64,000 bases of DNA, taken from assembly GCF_040183065.1 (NCBI RefSeq), contig NC_091127.1:25951891-26015890 (forward strand), read 5' to 3'. Numbering within the stretch: the first letter of the stretch is position 1; every line of letters begins with the position of its first letter. The notes beneath the pieces were generated by a model. That model was given only the letters and a program-made list of their open reading frames with translations. It made no database searches and was not told where the DNA came from. Below, piece after piece: positions 11,611 to 22,283 of the stretch. The translations under genes were made by a program, and so were the position numbers. This DNA comes from Periplaneta americana. Its lineage: Eukaryota > Arthropoda > Insecta > Blattodea > Blattidae.

Positions 11611-12500
11611 TCGTTGAACAGGATTGCTTCTTTGTTGTGAAATAGCCATTTCTCAAAGTTTTCTACATGCAGCAGAATGAAGTACAAATTTCTTTCTTCA
11701 GTCTTTTTCTAGTGCTCACACCATCATATTAACACACTTTCGATTCTATTCATACAGATCTGGTTCTAATGAGAAACTTTTGACGGATAAACATAGAACA
11801 AATCAAGTCTCAACATATGGTCAAAACTCAAAAATGTTTTTGTGAGAGATCGTGCGTATTTGCTTGTTTTCCGCACAGAACCAATACGCGGTAAGTGTGA
11901 AATACCACATTCAGTATTCCCAACGTAACACACACAACAATTTCCCTCTTCTTACCGCTTAAGCGCCATATTCATATTACTGCTTTAGGCTTTTAATATA
12001 TTATTTTTAGATACGTTTAACATAGTAATAATTATAAATTGGAAACTTACCACTGCAATTTCACCTAAATTGCACTGTTAATTATTGTTTTTAAATATTT
12101 GCAAAAATTAAGTAAACTCTACAACACCACAAAAGTTACTGCATTTGTAATGCAAGTAACTTTAAGGAACCGTGAAAAAATCAACAAACTTGCCGATGTT
12201 ATTACTGCAATATGTTATATAAATATTGTTAAAATATTAAAATGAAAAATAAATCATTACATAGCCTTACCGTTTGTTTTAAGTTCGCATTTATAGACTG
12301 GGAAAAAAAAACAGGCGTATATCACGGCCTGCTGGAATATAGTAAACACAGAAAACATTTTATAGCAACAATGTTGAAGATAGATATATTTGTTTTCCAA
12401 AGTTGCCGTCATTGAACAGAAACCAAGATGGAGATTTCATTGCAACTAATTAGAAATTCGTCTTTCAGGTATGTAATAAACGATCTTCGCACAAAATAAT
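11611..12500. other. No recognised feature
   Basis: AT-rich sequence between the two copies of repeat D. No frame or repeat was recognised. Confidence 0.4.
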
Positions 12501-12628
12501 GTACGATACACGAGCGGTATGTTTGTTTTCATGTTCTCGGAAATTAAAAAAGCTCAACTACGTTTCGCTTTTTCAGTCTTTTCCTCGACCATGAAAACGT
12601 CAACATACCGCTCTTGTAACGTATATTA
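12501..12628. repeat. Imperfect inverted repeat
   Basis: Arms of about 40 bp share CATGAAAAC and ACATACCGCTC (left on the minus strand at about 12506-12540, right at 12590-12622), with a loop containing CTCAACTACGTTTCGC. It looks like a small decayed MITE. No target duplication was identified. Confidence 0.5.
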
Positions 12629-12639
12629 CTATTTTTTTC

Positions 12640-13271
12640 GCAATGAATTACCTTATGTTTATGAGAAACTTATAATTAAGACCTAAACAGTAGGCCTGTA
12701 ATAAAAATACCGAGAGCAGAAGTAAACACGAAGACATGACGGATATTAAGAAGCGAAGTGAATCTTTGAAGTTGATAGTGACGGTGAAAAATAGCAACGC
12801 ACGCACTTAACAGCTAGCGCTGGCAGGCCATTGATCACACGTGAAAAGTTTGGGCCCCCGGCGCAACGAGCTGCCACGGCCTCCTGCCTCACCTCGGGTG
12901 CGGGTGCGGGGGGCCTTGACCCAGACACATCATGACAGACTTCTCCGTCCCTTCAGGAATCGATCGAGGTCACTAAAGGGTGAAGAAATATCAACTGGGC
13001 CGGGAGTACGTGACAAACCTCTCCGCTTGCGAAAACCTGAATAGAAAAAAAAAAGGACCTCGCCAACTTCCGTCCACAAAACTTTCACTTTATTTTCCTC
13101 CCTGTAGACAACGTTCTCGATTTCACAAGTCGGAATCAAATTCTGTTAAACAAGTGAAAGTGGAAAGCTCCTTATGTGACGTAGCAAAACTGAGTTATGA
13201 TTGCCATGGCAACCAGCTCATGTTGGGAAGATTTTCGTTATCTTTTATTAAGAAAGCCAAAATTATACATT
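12640..13271. other. No recognised gene; local GC-rich segment
   Basis: 12840-13030 is unusually GC-rich for this window (GGGCCCCCGGCGCAAC, GGTGCGGGTGCGGGGGG). Several short frames overlap there on both strands but none shows a domain, so I do not call a gene. Confidence 0.35.
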
Positions 13272-14051
13272 ACTAGTGGTTTGTGCAGCAAATGCTGCAA
13301 ACTAAGTTCATTAGACGTTCAAATAATTTTTTTTTTTTTTTCCAGATTTATTTTCAATGAAGAATACCAGATATTTTGAAAGTTATTTGCTTGCATAATA
13401 ATCAAACATACTCCCTCTGAATGTTTTTTATGCCAAATACTTTTTCTTGCACCTATCCACCTTCAGTTTTTGAAGTTTCAACGCGAAAACGCAAGTAACA
13501 ATGACAGGACGATCAGTGGGTTTTTCATGTGGGAGTAATGCAATAGCTATTTCAGGTCATTGTGGATTGTAGGTGAAAGTTAAAAAAAAAAAAAAAATCA
13601 GGTTTGCTATGTTTTCGAAGAATAGACATAGCATCTTGGTATAGCTGCTGCATGTAGAGCTTGAAATGTAGAGGGTAAAATCATTTTATCCTGCTAAGAG
13701 ACCTTACTGAAATGATCGGGAGACTACAAAATGTTGTAGGCCTCTTATTTTATCTATAAGTAATACTTTTTGATCTTTCCTTAGAAACTGTAATGTTTGT
13801 GCTCTCTCGAGCCAACACTGAAGAGAATGACGCATACATCTACATCTCTACATCTACTTACATAACCCCAAAACGTTTCACTTTCATATCATCAATATAG
13901 CATTAATACGTATAATTAATGAAAAATAGTCACATCATGGCATTAACTATAATAATGTTTAATTTCTAATGGTAATAATGTCATCAAACCACCACAAGTT
14001 TTGTAGATTTTAATATCCAATACACAGCTGTACTCAGAAAATTACACACCG
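13272..14051 (+). repeat. Dispersed repeat D, copy 2
   Basis: Direct, diverged copy (by eye roughly 10-15% substitutions plus indels) of 9425-10370. It ends at ...ATTACACACCG and then runs into unrelated GCAGAATCAGAC, where copy 1 instead has the GT array. Poly-T (13327) and poly-A (13582) tracts interrupt it. Confidence 0.85.
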
Positions 14052-14237
14052 CAGAATCAGACTTGTAGGATTTTTTGCACGTCTTGAAGTTTTTAATAAC
14101 CAATTGAATTTGAGCTCTAAATATGTCAGCAATCCTGCAAGTCATGGTCTTCGCGTAATATTCTATTGTTTATAGTAGTGTGTGTGTTTTGTTTTATACT
14201 GAAATGCAACACGGCCGACTTGATGCTCGCTTCGCTT

Positions 14238-14490
14238 CTCCGTAGCTCAGTCGGCTAAGGCGCTTGCCTGCCAAACCGGAGTTGCGCTCGGGCGTGGGTT
14301 CAATTCCCGCTTGGCCTGATTACTTGGTTGGGTTTTTTCCGAGGTTTTCCCCAAACGTAAGGCGAATGTGAGGTAATCTATGGCGAATCCTCGGCCTCAT
14401 CTCGTCAAATACCATTTCGCTATCACCAATTCCATTGACGCTAAATAACCTAGTATTTGATACAGCGTCGCTGAATAACTAAATAAAAAA
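14238..14490 (+). mobile_element. SINE B (different tRNA head, SINE A-like tail)
   Basis: The head has A box TAGCTCAGTCGGCTAAGGC and B box GGGTTCAATTCCC. The body reads TTACTTGGTTGGG...CGAGGTTTTCC and the 3' end GACGCTAAATAACCT...GATACAGCGTCG, then an A-rich tail. Body and tail resemble SINE A, but the head is from another tRNA. No clear target duplication was found, so the exact ends are approximate. Confidence 0.8.
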
Positions 14491-14560
14491 TACCACCAAC
14501 AAGTAGATTAACCCCTCACTCTTGTTCACTTCTAGACGAAAGTATGCCTAACCTTCCAAA

Positions 14561-14561
<1 letters not shown>

Positions 14562-14598
<37 letters not shown>
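14562..14598. repeat. Short (GT)n tract
   Basis: About 18 GT units. Open frames through it on both strands are not supported as genes. Confidence 0.9.
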
Positions 14599-14599
<1 letters not shown>

Positions 14600-14601
<2 letters not shown>

Positions 14602-15155
14602 CGCTGCACTGAGAATGAAAAAAGTGCAACTGGCATCTCTTCTTAGCAATCCAGAAGTTCTTTCTTCCTCATTTAGAAGCCCACGGTTACAAATATTATC
14701 AAAAGCACTACTCATAAATAAGGTTATTTCTGACATACAGACAATGGAGAAGTCATCTGTAGGCCCACGTGACAGGTGGTATTTAGAAGGAACATGCTCG
14801 CTCATGCCTGACGCTAGTGATTTATGTTTAAGCTCGTAGACTGGTGCACAGTAACATAAATTTAATGTAATGCTGGATAAGTCTCGGGCCAAAGCTGCGT
14901 GGTCTAAAGCAGTGGTATTCAATCTCTTTTGCTAACGTACCCCAAAAATCCGTTTTGTTTACCTTCGTACCCTAAACTGCACTGCAATTATGCAAGAAAT
15001 AAAAAAGACTATGCTTCATGTTGCATCTAAAATATATTTTTTTTTCGTACTTTATTTCGCCCTGATAGAACAACCTTAGTCCCGTGGAGCAGAGGAAAAT
15101 CGCTAATGTGGGATACGACATGCGTGGATGGATACCTTAGCTCCATCCCGCAGTA
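14600..15155. other. No gene; possible hAT-like terminus at 14910
   Basis: CAGTGGTATTCAATCTC near 14910, followed by TAACGTACCCC, resembles the terminus of some hAT transposons. No matching opposite end was found, so it is only noted. Confidence 0.3.
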
Positions 15156-15159
15156 AACG

Positions 15160-15411
15160 TCGTAAATACGTACATTTAATAGATAATTACATCTTCATCG
15201 TCTTTGCTGTGGAAACAATAGGCTCCTGGCGTGAAGAAGCAAAAACCTAGTTTCCGAAATTGGTAGAAGTTTGGTGACTGTTACTGGAGACCCTCACTGC
15301 ACCAATTACCTATGGCAACGAATAGGAACAGCCATCCAACGTGGAAACGCAGCCAGCATTTTGGGTACCTTTCCAGACGCCAATTCTCTGGATGAAATAT
15401 TCTTTATTTGA
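15160..15411 (+). pseudogene. LINE protein, C-terminal fragment
   Basis: Reads KRRKYVHLIDNYIFIVFAVE-TIGSW, then after a frame change near 15245 LVSEIGRSLVTVTGD...IGTAIQRGNAASILGTFPDA, and stops at TGA 15409-15411. The AIQRGNAASILG block is typical of the C-terminal region of R2-type and related non-LTR retrotransposon proteins. No RT core is present. The clade is uncertain. Confidence 0.55.
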
Positions 15412-15477
15412 ATATCTGATGGGCCTTTATTTTAATTTTATTTTGTTTTAAATCCACCACCAACATTGGGAAAATAG

Positions 15478-15593
15478 CATTATTATTATTATTATTATTA
15501 TCATCATCATCATCATCATCATCATTATTATTATCCAGAATTAAGTTTTGTATTGTTAACAAAATAGTTATCCAATTTCAGTGTACTTTTGGA

Positions 15594-15636
<43 letters not shown>

Positions 15637-15709
15637 CATCATCATCCAGAATTAAGTTTCGTATTGTGAATAAAATAGTTATCCAATTTCAGTGTACTTT
15701 TGAATTTTA

Positions 15710-15769
<60 letters not shown>

Positions 15770-15814
15770 GAAAAAAGCATTATTATTATTATTTTATTAT
15801 TATTATTAGGAAAA

Positions 15815-15871
<57 letters not shown>

Positions 15872-16070
15872 CATAACCATCCAGAATTAAGTTTTGTATT
15901 GTGAACAAAATAGTTATCCAATTTCAGTGCACTTTTGGATGTTTATTTATTTATTTATTATTATTATTATTATTTGGAAAACATTATTATTATTATCATC
16001 ATCATTATTATCCAGAATTAAGTTTTGTATTGTTAACAAAATAGTTATCCAATTTCAGTGTACTTTTGGA

Positions 16071-16108
<38 letters not shown>

Positions 16109-16140
16109 GGGAACACAGCATTATTATTATTATTATTATT

Positions 16141-16172
<32 letters not shown>

Positions 16173-16222
16173 AGTTTCGTATTGTGAACAAAATATTTAT
16201 CCAATTTCAGTGTACTTTTGAA

Positions 16223-16281
<59 letters not shown>

Positions 16282-16305
16282 GAAAAAAAAGCATTATTAT
16301 TATCA

Positions 16306-16341
<36 letters not shown>

Positions 16342-16425
16342 CATAATCATCCAGAATTAAGTTTTGTATTGTGAACAAAATAGTTATCCAATTTCAGTGC
16401 ACTTTTGGATGTTTATTTATTTATT

Positions 16426-16464
<39 letters not shown>

Positions 16465-16471
16465 TGGAAAA

Positions 16472-16518
<47 letters not shown>
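15478..16518. repeat. ATT-rich higher-order tandem array
   Basis: Six copies of a core of about 68 bp (starting CCAGAATTAAGTTT at 15535, 15645, 15881, 16012, 16164, 16351), separated by (TTA)n and (TCA)n tracts. Variants recur in the order A-B-C-A-B-C: copies 1 and 4 share TTGTTAAC and GGATATTTATT, 2 and 5 share GTTTCGTATTG, and 3 and 6 share GTGCACTTTTGGATG plus a TTTA run. The super-unit is about 470-520 bp, duplicated once. Confidence 0.9.
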
Positions 16519-16520
<2 letters not shown>

Positions 16521-16985
16521 TTGAAATCGAAACTTGAATATGCATCTGTACATAGTTTGGAGCTCTCTTACAACTACTGATTCAGTCAAATTGGAAAGTA
16601 TTCAAAGAAAATTTACAATATATCCTCATGTGCATGTAGATTTTTACCAACTTCCTCTATTGTAACTATGAGGTAAATAGTGATTACTTAAATCTCGAAG
16701 CTTATATGCCAGACGACATGAACTTTATTACATACTATTTTGCAAGGTCATCAAGGGTGCCATTATCTGGGAATCTTTCATAAGCAATGCCAGCTTTCGT
16801 ATTCCTACTGAAGAATTTAGAGTTCACAAAATGTTCTATACTAGAAATTCTAAATCCCTTTCTCCGAACTCTAGATGCATAAAAAATGCTCATATGCAGG
16901 GTTGTGATATCGATATATTTAATTTGGCCTATAGTAGTGGCTATTTGTTAAGTGATTTAATTTGTAGTAGGCCTATATAGTTTAA
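16519..16985 (+). pseudogene. LINE reverse transcriptase, C-terminal fragment
   Basis: Translation in shifting frames gives SKLEYASV, TDSVKLESIQRKF, ARRHELYY, then RNSKSLSPNSRCIKNA: the C-terminal region of a Jockey/CR1-group reverse transcriptase. Several frameshifts and stops are present. The ATT array directly precedes it and a TTTAG array follows, so both ends may be shaped by microsatellite growth. Confidence 0.65.
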
Positions 16986-16990
16986 TTTAC

Positions 16991-17283
16991 AGTTTAGTTT
17001 AGTTTAGTTTAGTTTAGTTTAGTTTAGTTTAGTTTAGTTTAGTTTAGTTTAGTTTAGTTTAGTGTAGTGTAGTTTATAGTTCAGTCTAGTCTAGTCTAGT
17101 CTAGTCTAGTCTAGTCTAGTCTAGTCTAGTCTAGTCTAGTCTAGTCTAGTCTAGTCTAGTCTAGTCTAGTCTAGTCTAGTCCAGGTCAGATCAGATCAGA
17201 TCAGATCAGATCAGATCGGGTTAGGTTAGGTTAGGTTAGGTCAGGTTAGGTTAGGTTAGGTTACGTTATGTTAGATTAGTTTA
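16991..17283. repeat. Pentanucleotide series ending in TTAGG
   Basis: Successive blocks of (TTTAG)n (16991-17062), (TAGTC)n (17082-17181), (CAGAT)n (17182-17216) and (TTAGG)n (17218-17283, with a few variant units). All have period 5, so each block can derive from its neighbour by a change or two. TTAGG is the canonical insect telomere repeat. This block has about 13 units including variants. Confidence 0.92.
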
Positions 17284-18145
17284 GCTTTTGGTACACCTTG
17301 CATATATTAAATGAAGTGATATGTGCCGTTTCACATTCATTATAAGTGATCTACCTCTTTATTTTACGTGTTAAATAATCACTTTTAGGTTACATACACC
17401 GATCAATTCTTTCCTATTTTGATCTATTTTCTAGTATGTTTTCAAGTCAACTGATGTCCTATATGAATTATTCTTGTTCAATGTAGAGCATCCACCAGCC
17501 ACTGAACGAATATTGCACACTTTTGTCACTGCCAATGTGGCGCTATAAACCAATTTTCAATACTTTTATTACAACCACAACACATTTAAAATCTTACTGT
17601 ACCATATATAGAGAATTATTACTACATTAACACATTTAGTATATCACGGAACATGTAAAATGTAATTATTATGAAAGTCGAAATCGACACGATTGGCAGA
17701 CCCGGCAGTACATGAAAACGAAATAATACTAAGTGTGAGGAATGTTGCTACAGGTGTGTAGTATTATGTGACAGGTTAGGTTAGGTTTGATTAGGTGTGT
17801 AGTATTATGAGAAAGGTTAGGTAAGGTTGGATTAGGTGTGTATATTGTTACTATGTTGGCAACACTGAAACCCACTGTTACATTAAAGAAATATGGTGGT
17901 ATTCTTCGTTTCACGCACGACGATTTTCGTATATAAATAAGGTACGTATTTGGGGGGGGGGTGGACTTACAGCTCTCCCAGTGATCACATCAATTATCTA
18001 CTACTCAGTACTTTAAATCCAAGGCATTTTATCAAGTTCCTGTAGTGGCCGGGACATAAGTAACATTTACGCTTTCAGTGTCGCGTGCTATAAAAACCCA
18101 TAACTCTGAATAACAAACTCAATAGGAGACACTGTTGTCATACTA
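17284..18145. other. No gene; short repeated TTAGG-bearing motif
   Basis: 17750-17848 holds two and a half copies of a unit of about 50 bp with GTGTGTAGTATTATG and GGTTAGGT. A G10 tract lies at about 17952. Nothing else was recognised. Confidence 0.5.
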
Positions 18146-18147
18146 AA

Positions 18148-18350
18148 TGTATCCCCGTAACATGCCATGAAGGCACTTGGGGGGCATGGAAGTAGAGCCC
18201 CATGCTTTCCATGACCTCGGCACTAGAATGAGGTGGTGTGGTCGGCACCACGCTCTGACCGCCTTTTACCCCCGGGAAAGACCCGGTACTCAATTTTATA
18301 GGAGGCTGAGTGAACCTCGGGGCCGTTCTGAAAGTTTGACAACGAGAAAA
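18148..18350 (-). mobile_element. SINE C, 3' fragment
   Basis: Reverse-strand match to the body and tail of the full copy at 52622-52896 (tail GGCATGTTACGGGGATAC, here inverted at 18149-18166). The tRNA head is missing, as expected for 5' truncation. Open frames through it are not genes. Confidence 0.85.
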
Positions 18351-19269
18351 ACTGCAGTCATAAAATACACTAACGTAAATTTGCTCAGATAATAATACAA
18401 TTTTTACACTTACAGGAAAATTATTATAACTAAGTAGGCCAACATAAAATCCTGAACAGTGACTTTACCTTCATTCCAATTCCAATGATGTTTCTTGATT
18501 GATCTTGGTAACAATCACTGTGTCATATTCTGGTACACTCTTCCTACACTGCGATACTTGTATTTATTGCCTGCAATTGTGATAATTGGTCCATGTCCAT
18601 CAGTATTAGATTCTAATATCGCCGACTCTCTTTCGCCGAAAGCAGTTTTTATAGTTCAATTCTTAACACACGACTTTAAATAATTTTATAACATATTTGT
18701 TTAGTCAGACGTTTCTGGGACTACCATACCGGAATTTGTTCACCATAGAAACACACTTCTCTACTCATAAAAGTACACCCGTATGTCAAATGATTAATAT
18801 ATGATCATATTTCAAAGCCCTATACATCCCGTTTACCAGATTGTTTACTGAAATACCTCGTCCTAATAGGGACGGTATGTTGCTATGTTTCGATTGGATA
18901 TCACCTCTGTTTACCTCCTGATTTGTACCCCATAGTCCCCATAAAGCCCTCATGTTACGTTAAATACTGCACCACTTTCTTGTGTGTTACGAATCCACTG
19001 TAGTACTCGACCCACCAGCCGCGACTCACCAACTGGCGAGCATCAAGGAAAGGTGACCTCCCCCTACCTCTCCTCCAGTGTTTCAACTATTTGTGCATGA
19101 TTCTTAAATAAAACAGTCCCTTATATTTTCAACCCCTTTAAGACTACGACATACGGGAATTTAATTTTTAAAAAGTAGTGGAGCTATTTTAATTTTAAAC
19201 AAGAAGACAAGTTACATGAAATTTAAGGGAACTCATCAAGTCTATCTCACCAATGATAAAACAGCTCTA
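18351..19269. other. No recognised feature
   Basis: No frame, repeat or RNA was recognised. Confidence 0.4.
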
Positions 19270-19277
19270 TTAATGAC

Positions 19278-20411
19278 TAGAGCCTGGATGTTTAGGGATT
19301 TATAACAGTTAAAATATGCAGGCAAAAAAGGCAATAAAAACGTAAAAAAAGCACAATAATCTTTGAAAAAGGCATTATATATTTTAAAAAAGCATAATAT
19401 ATTTTAGCAATAAATTTAAATTATATCAACATAATTCACATATTTACTTCATAGGTGACACATGTTGACTTATAAAATACTTTTTTTTTTTTTTTTTTTG
19501 TGATTAACTGTATTTTCACAAACCTTACATACCAAACTGTTCCATCGTTTGAAAACACATGGGCACCAAATGCACTAACGTAAGCAAGAAGTTTACTTTT
19601 CAATGGTTTACTGAATTTTTTTGTGGGAGTATTTATTTGATATTTATTAATAATGGTTCACAAAAGTACGTAAACTTAATAAATTACAATTAACATATAG
19701 GTACACGAATAGCAATTATACGCAATGAATATTCATTTAATACCTCATTTTCCATCCTATACTTATTTCAATTTATGTTAGCTTTAACTTGCACTTACGT
19801 CTAGGGTTTACTGAATTTAGACATTCTAGCTAACCGATCTTACACCTTCTGTCACCCGACAATAACTGACTGTTCCTCACTCAAATTTTTTTCTCCTACA
19901 ATAATAGCATAAAATTGTAACAGTAAGGTTTGAAAATATGAAAGCAAACAATTTGGAAATGCTACGTGACAACTTCTATGAGAATGAGCTTAATATTTAA
20001 AATTATAAAGCTGATTGTTGGTACCGTGAAGACATGACAATATTATATTTGTAACTGTGGATTGTCGATCATTATTCATATTACACCAATAGTATTAAAG
20101 CACGATTATTAGCAGATTAAGCACCGAAATAAATTACTTTTATTTACTATTGTTAGTAAATTAGTCATTTTTTTTTCAAATATTTAAATTTCATACACAT
20201 TACATTACAATTAATTAGAAAATTGCAAATAAACAAGAAATATTGCTTTAAAATGACAAAAAAAAAGCATTTATTAATAAGAAAGACCTTAAAAAAGGCA
20301 AAATAGGCAAAATAAAAATTTTGATTTACTCCAAATCACATTTATATCTATGCAAATAATGATTTACTTCCACCCAGTAAAAAAGGCATTTTGTCAAACA
20401 TCCGGGCTTTA
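19278..20411. mobile_element. Non-autonomous hAT-like element
   Basis: Terminal inverted repeats TAGAGCCTGGATGTTTAGG (left) and TAAAGCCCGGATGTTTGAC (right, reverse complement). They are flanked by an 8-bp near-repeat, TTAATGAC (19270-19277) and TCAATGAC (20412-20419). An 8-bp duplication is the hAT signature. The interior of 1,134 bp is very AT-rich, with repeated AAAAAGGCA and AAAAGCA motifs near both ends that could be subterminal transposase sites. No transposase frame. Confidence 0.7.
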
Positions 20412-20419
20412 TCAATGAC

Positions 20420-20977
20420 CCATTATCTCAAAACATACCAGGTATAGAAAAATTATAATTTTACAGGATGTTTATGCATCCTCTCTGAGTGCAGTGATTC
20501 GTTTTGATGATAAAATATATAATAGAAAAAAATATATGACTTTTTTATAAACCTCTAAGGTTTAAAAAAATCAGTCATTTTATAACAGAAAATCCAATCA
20601 AAGTAATTCCATATCATCACAATGTTATCTAAAATGTATAGCAAAAATTTCATGCAGATAAACCTAGTATTTTCTGAGAAAACGGGTCATTTATGTTGAT
20701 AAATGTAGTTTTAAGTAAATTACGTTTAGAGTAAAAATTCCCGTACAAACTCACCTATTACAGAAAAAAAGACTTAAAACCCTCCTCATCATAATCATCC
20801 TGTTCACCTAACGCTGCCCTCCTTCTCTTGGATCTTGCCTTTTTGGTTGTGTTCGTTACTGCGATGTAGATGTCTAATAGCTTGATCGGTAAACAAGTCG
20901 GACACAGTATTAACAGCTACAGGCTGCTTCAGAAGCAGTTCAACTGACTGAACAACATACTGAAAGACAATACACCC
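20420..20977. other. No recognised feature
   Basis: AT-rich sequence. GCTGCTTCAGAAGCAG at about 20924 is a small palindrome. No gene. Confidence 0.4.
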
Positions 20978-21105
20978 TTAAGAGCAAATGCTGGGTAACT
21001 TCGGCACTGCATCCTGCGCTCATCTCGCTAGTATTATCACCTTCATCTCACTCAGACGCTACATAACCATTACAGTTGATAAAGCGTCATAAAATAACCA
21101 ACTAA
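20978..21105 (+). mobile_element. SINE A, 3' fragment
   Basis: Matches the 3' half of SINE A from GAGCAAATGCTGGGTAAC to GATAAAGCGTCATAAAATAACC. It has no head. No target duplication was seen. Confidence 0.8.
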
Positions 21106-21112
21106 AAAGTAT

Positions 21113-21247
21113 AATATATTCATTCATTCATATTTTTCTGCACAAGGGAAGGTCTTTCACTGCAAACCCAGTATTTTCTAATCTTTCCTATTTCCTGCCT
21201 TCGTCTTAGTCTCCGTATATGATCCATATATATCTTAATGTCGTATA
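21113..21247 (-). mobile_element. LINE family V, 3' terminal fragment
   Basis: The reverse complement matches 44555-44690 closely (GACATTAAGATATAT...GGAGACTAAG...TGGGTTTGCAGTGAAAGACC) and ends in a (ATGA)n tail. The Tc1/mariner element at 21248 starts at its upstream edge, and the LINE does not resume after it at 22100. Confidence 0.75.
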
Positions 21248-22099
21248 CAGAGTGTTAAAAAAAAGTATCCAATATTTTAGGAGGCGCTAGTATGCATCAA
21301 AACAAGAAAATAATGTCTAATAAACATGGGTCCTACAACATAAACTTTCTGAGTTCTGAACACTTGTTCATAGGAGGTTCGCAATGTCACGTCCATTCAT
21401 GGCAATGCATTTCTCTGCCCTTCGACGTAAGGAATCACGCACTCTTTGAAATTTATCATACTAAAAGTCTAGGGGATTTAGGTTTGGGGAACGAGCAGGC
21501 CAAGTTGTGGCCTCCCCGATCAATGCAGCGGTCCTGAAATATCAGAGGAGAAAATGTGCTGGTGTGCCATTATGCATGAACCACATCTGTAGTATTTGCT
21601 GACATGGCACATACTCCAGCAAGGCAGCCAATACGTTAATAAGAAAGTCCTGATAACGAGCCCCAGTTAATCTGTGTGGTAGCACGTATGGCCCTTAATC
21701 TATCGCCAAGAACGCCTGCCCATACGTTGATTGAGAATCGGTTCTGATGCTTATTTCTCCAACTGCATGGGGATTTTCTTCAGCCCACAATGCTGATTAC
21801 GAAAATTCACAACACCATCTCTGCTGAACCCCGCTCATATCCGCAACCAAACTTTTGTTTTCAGTATTCCTTGCGACTTATTATTATTCCATGCCAGGGG
21901 TGTCAACTACGCTATGATTATCTGGTAGCCTGCTGTATTGTAGGGCATAAAAATGCATTGCTATAAATGGACGTCACATTGAGCAGGTGTTCAGATCTCA
22001 GAAAGTATGTGTTGTAGGACCCATGTTTATTAGACATTTTTTCTTGTTTTGATGCATATTATCACCTCCTAAAATATTGCATACTTTTTTAACATCCTG
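21248..22099 (-). mobile_element. Tc1/mariner-superfamily element, decayed
   Basis: Long terminal inverted repeats (about 100 bp) begin CAGAGTGTTAAAAAA and, on the other strand, CAGGATGTTAAAAAAG. Both continue GCAATATTTTAGGAGG or a close variant and AACATGGGTCCTACAACA. TA flanks both ends (21246-21247, 22100-22101). The interior on the minus strand carries transposase remnants: TTWPARSPNLNPLDF, around the third catalytic Asp region, lies near 21465-21510. Frameshifts prevent one open frame. Confidence 0.8.
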
Positions 22100-22101
22100 T
22101 A

Positions 22102-22283
22102 TATGGAAGAAAAACTAAAGTTTATTGACCAGCCACGCTAATACTTGGAGGACTATTGTACCGTTGAAGTAAGTTCAGTCTCTGGATAAAATATACGGAC
22201 GAAAGATTAAAGTTTATTAACCAGTGGCCTTAATACTTGGAGCACTATTGTACCGTTGAAGTGAGTCGTCTGTGAATCAAATA
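22102..22283. repeat. Two tandem ~90-bp units
   Basis: Units at about 22102-22190 and 22191-22283 share AAAGTTTATT, CTTAATACTTGGAG and ACTATTGTACCGTTGAAGT. A third partial unit (TATGGACGAAAAACTTAAGT) resumes after the mariner element at 23137. That element is therefore inserted in the array. Confidence 0.8.

Noticed and set aside
12746-13276. Overlapping short frames in a GC-rich patch as a possible host exon
   Set aside because: Frames overlap on both strands, show no domain and no splice sites that would join them.
14548-14922. 124-codon minus-strand frame
   Set aside because: No domain recognised and the end is (GT)n translated as His-Thr.
14910-14945. hAT terminus CAGTGGTATTCAATCTC
   Set aside because: No opposite terminus, 8-bp duplication or transposase was found nearby.
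18177-18392. 71-codon frame similar to one at 52636-52863 on the other strand, a possible conserved peptide
   Set aside because: Both are the antisense of SINE C; the similarity is at repeat level.
19150-20747. An outer inverted-repeat element (ACGGGAATTT ends) around the hAT-like element
   Set aside because: Only about 10-11 bp match and no target duplication is visible, so chance is likely in AT-rich DNA.
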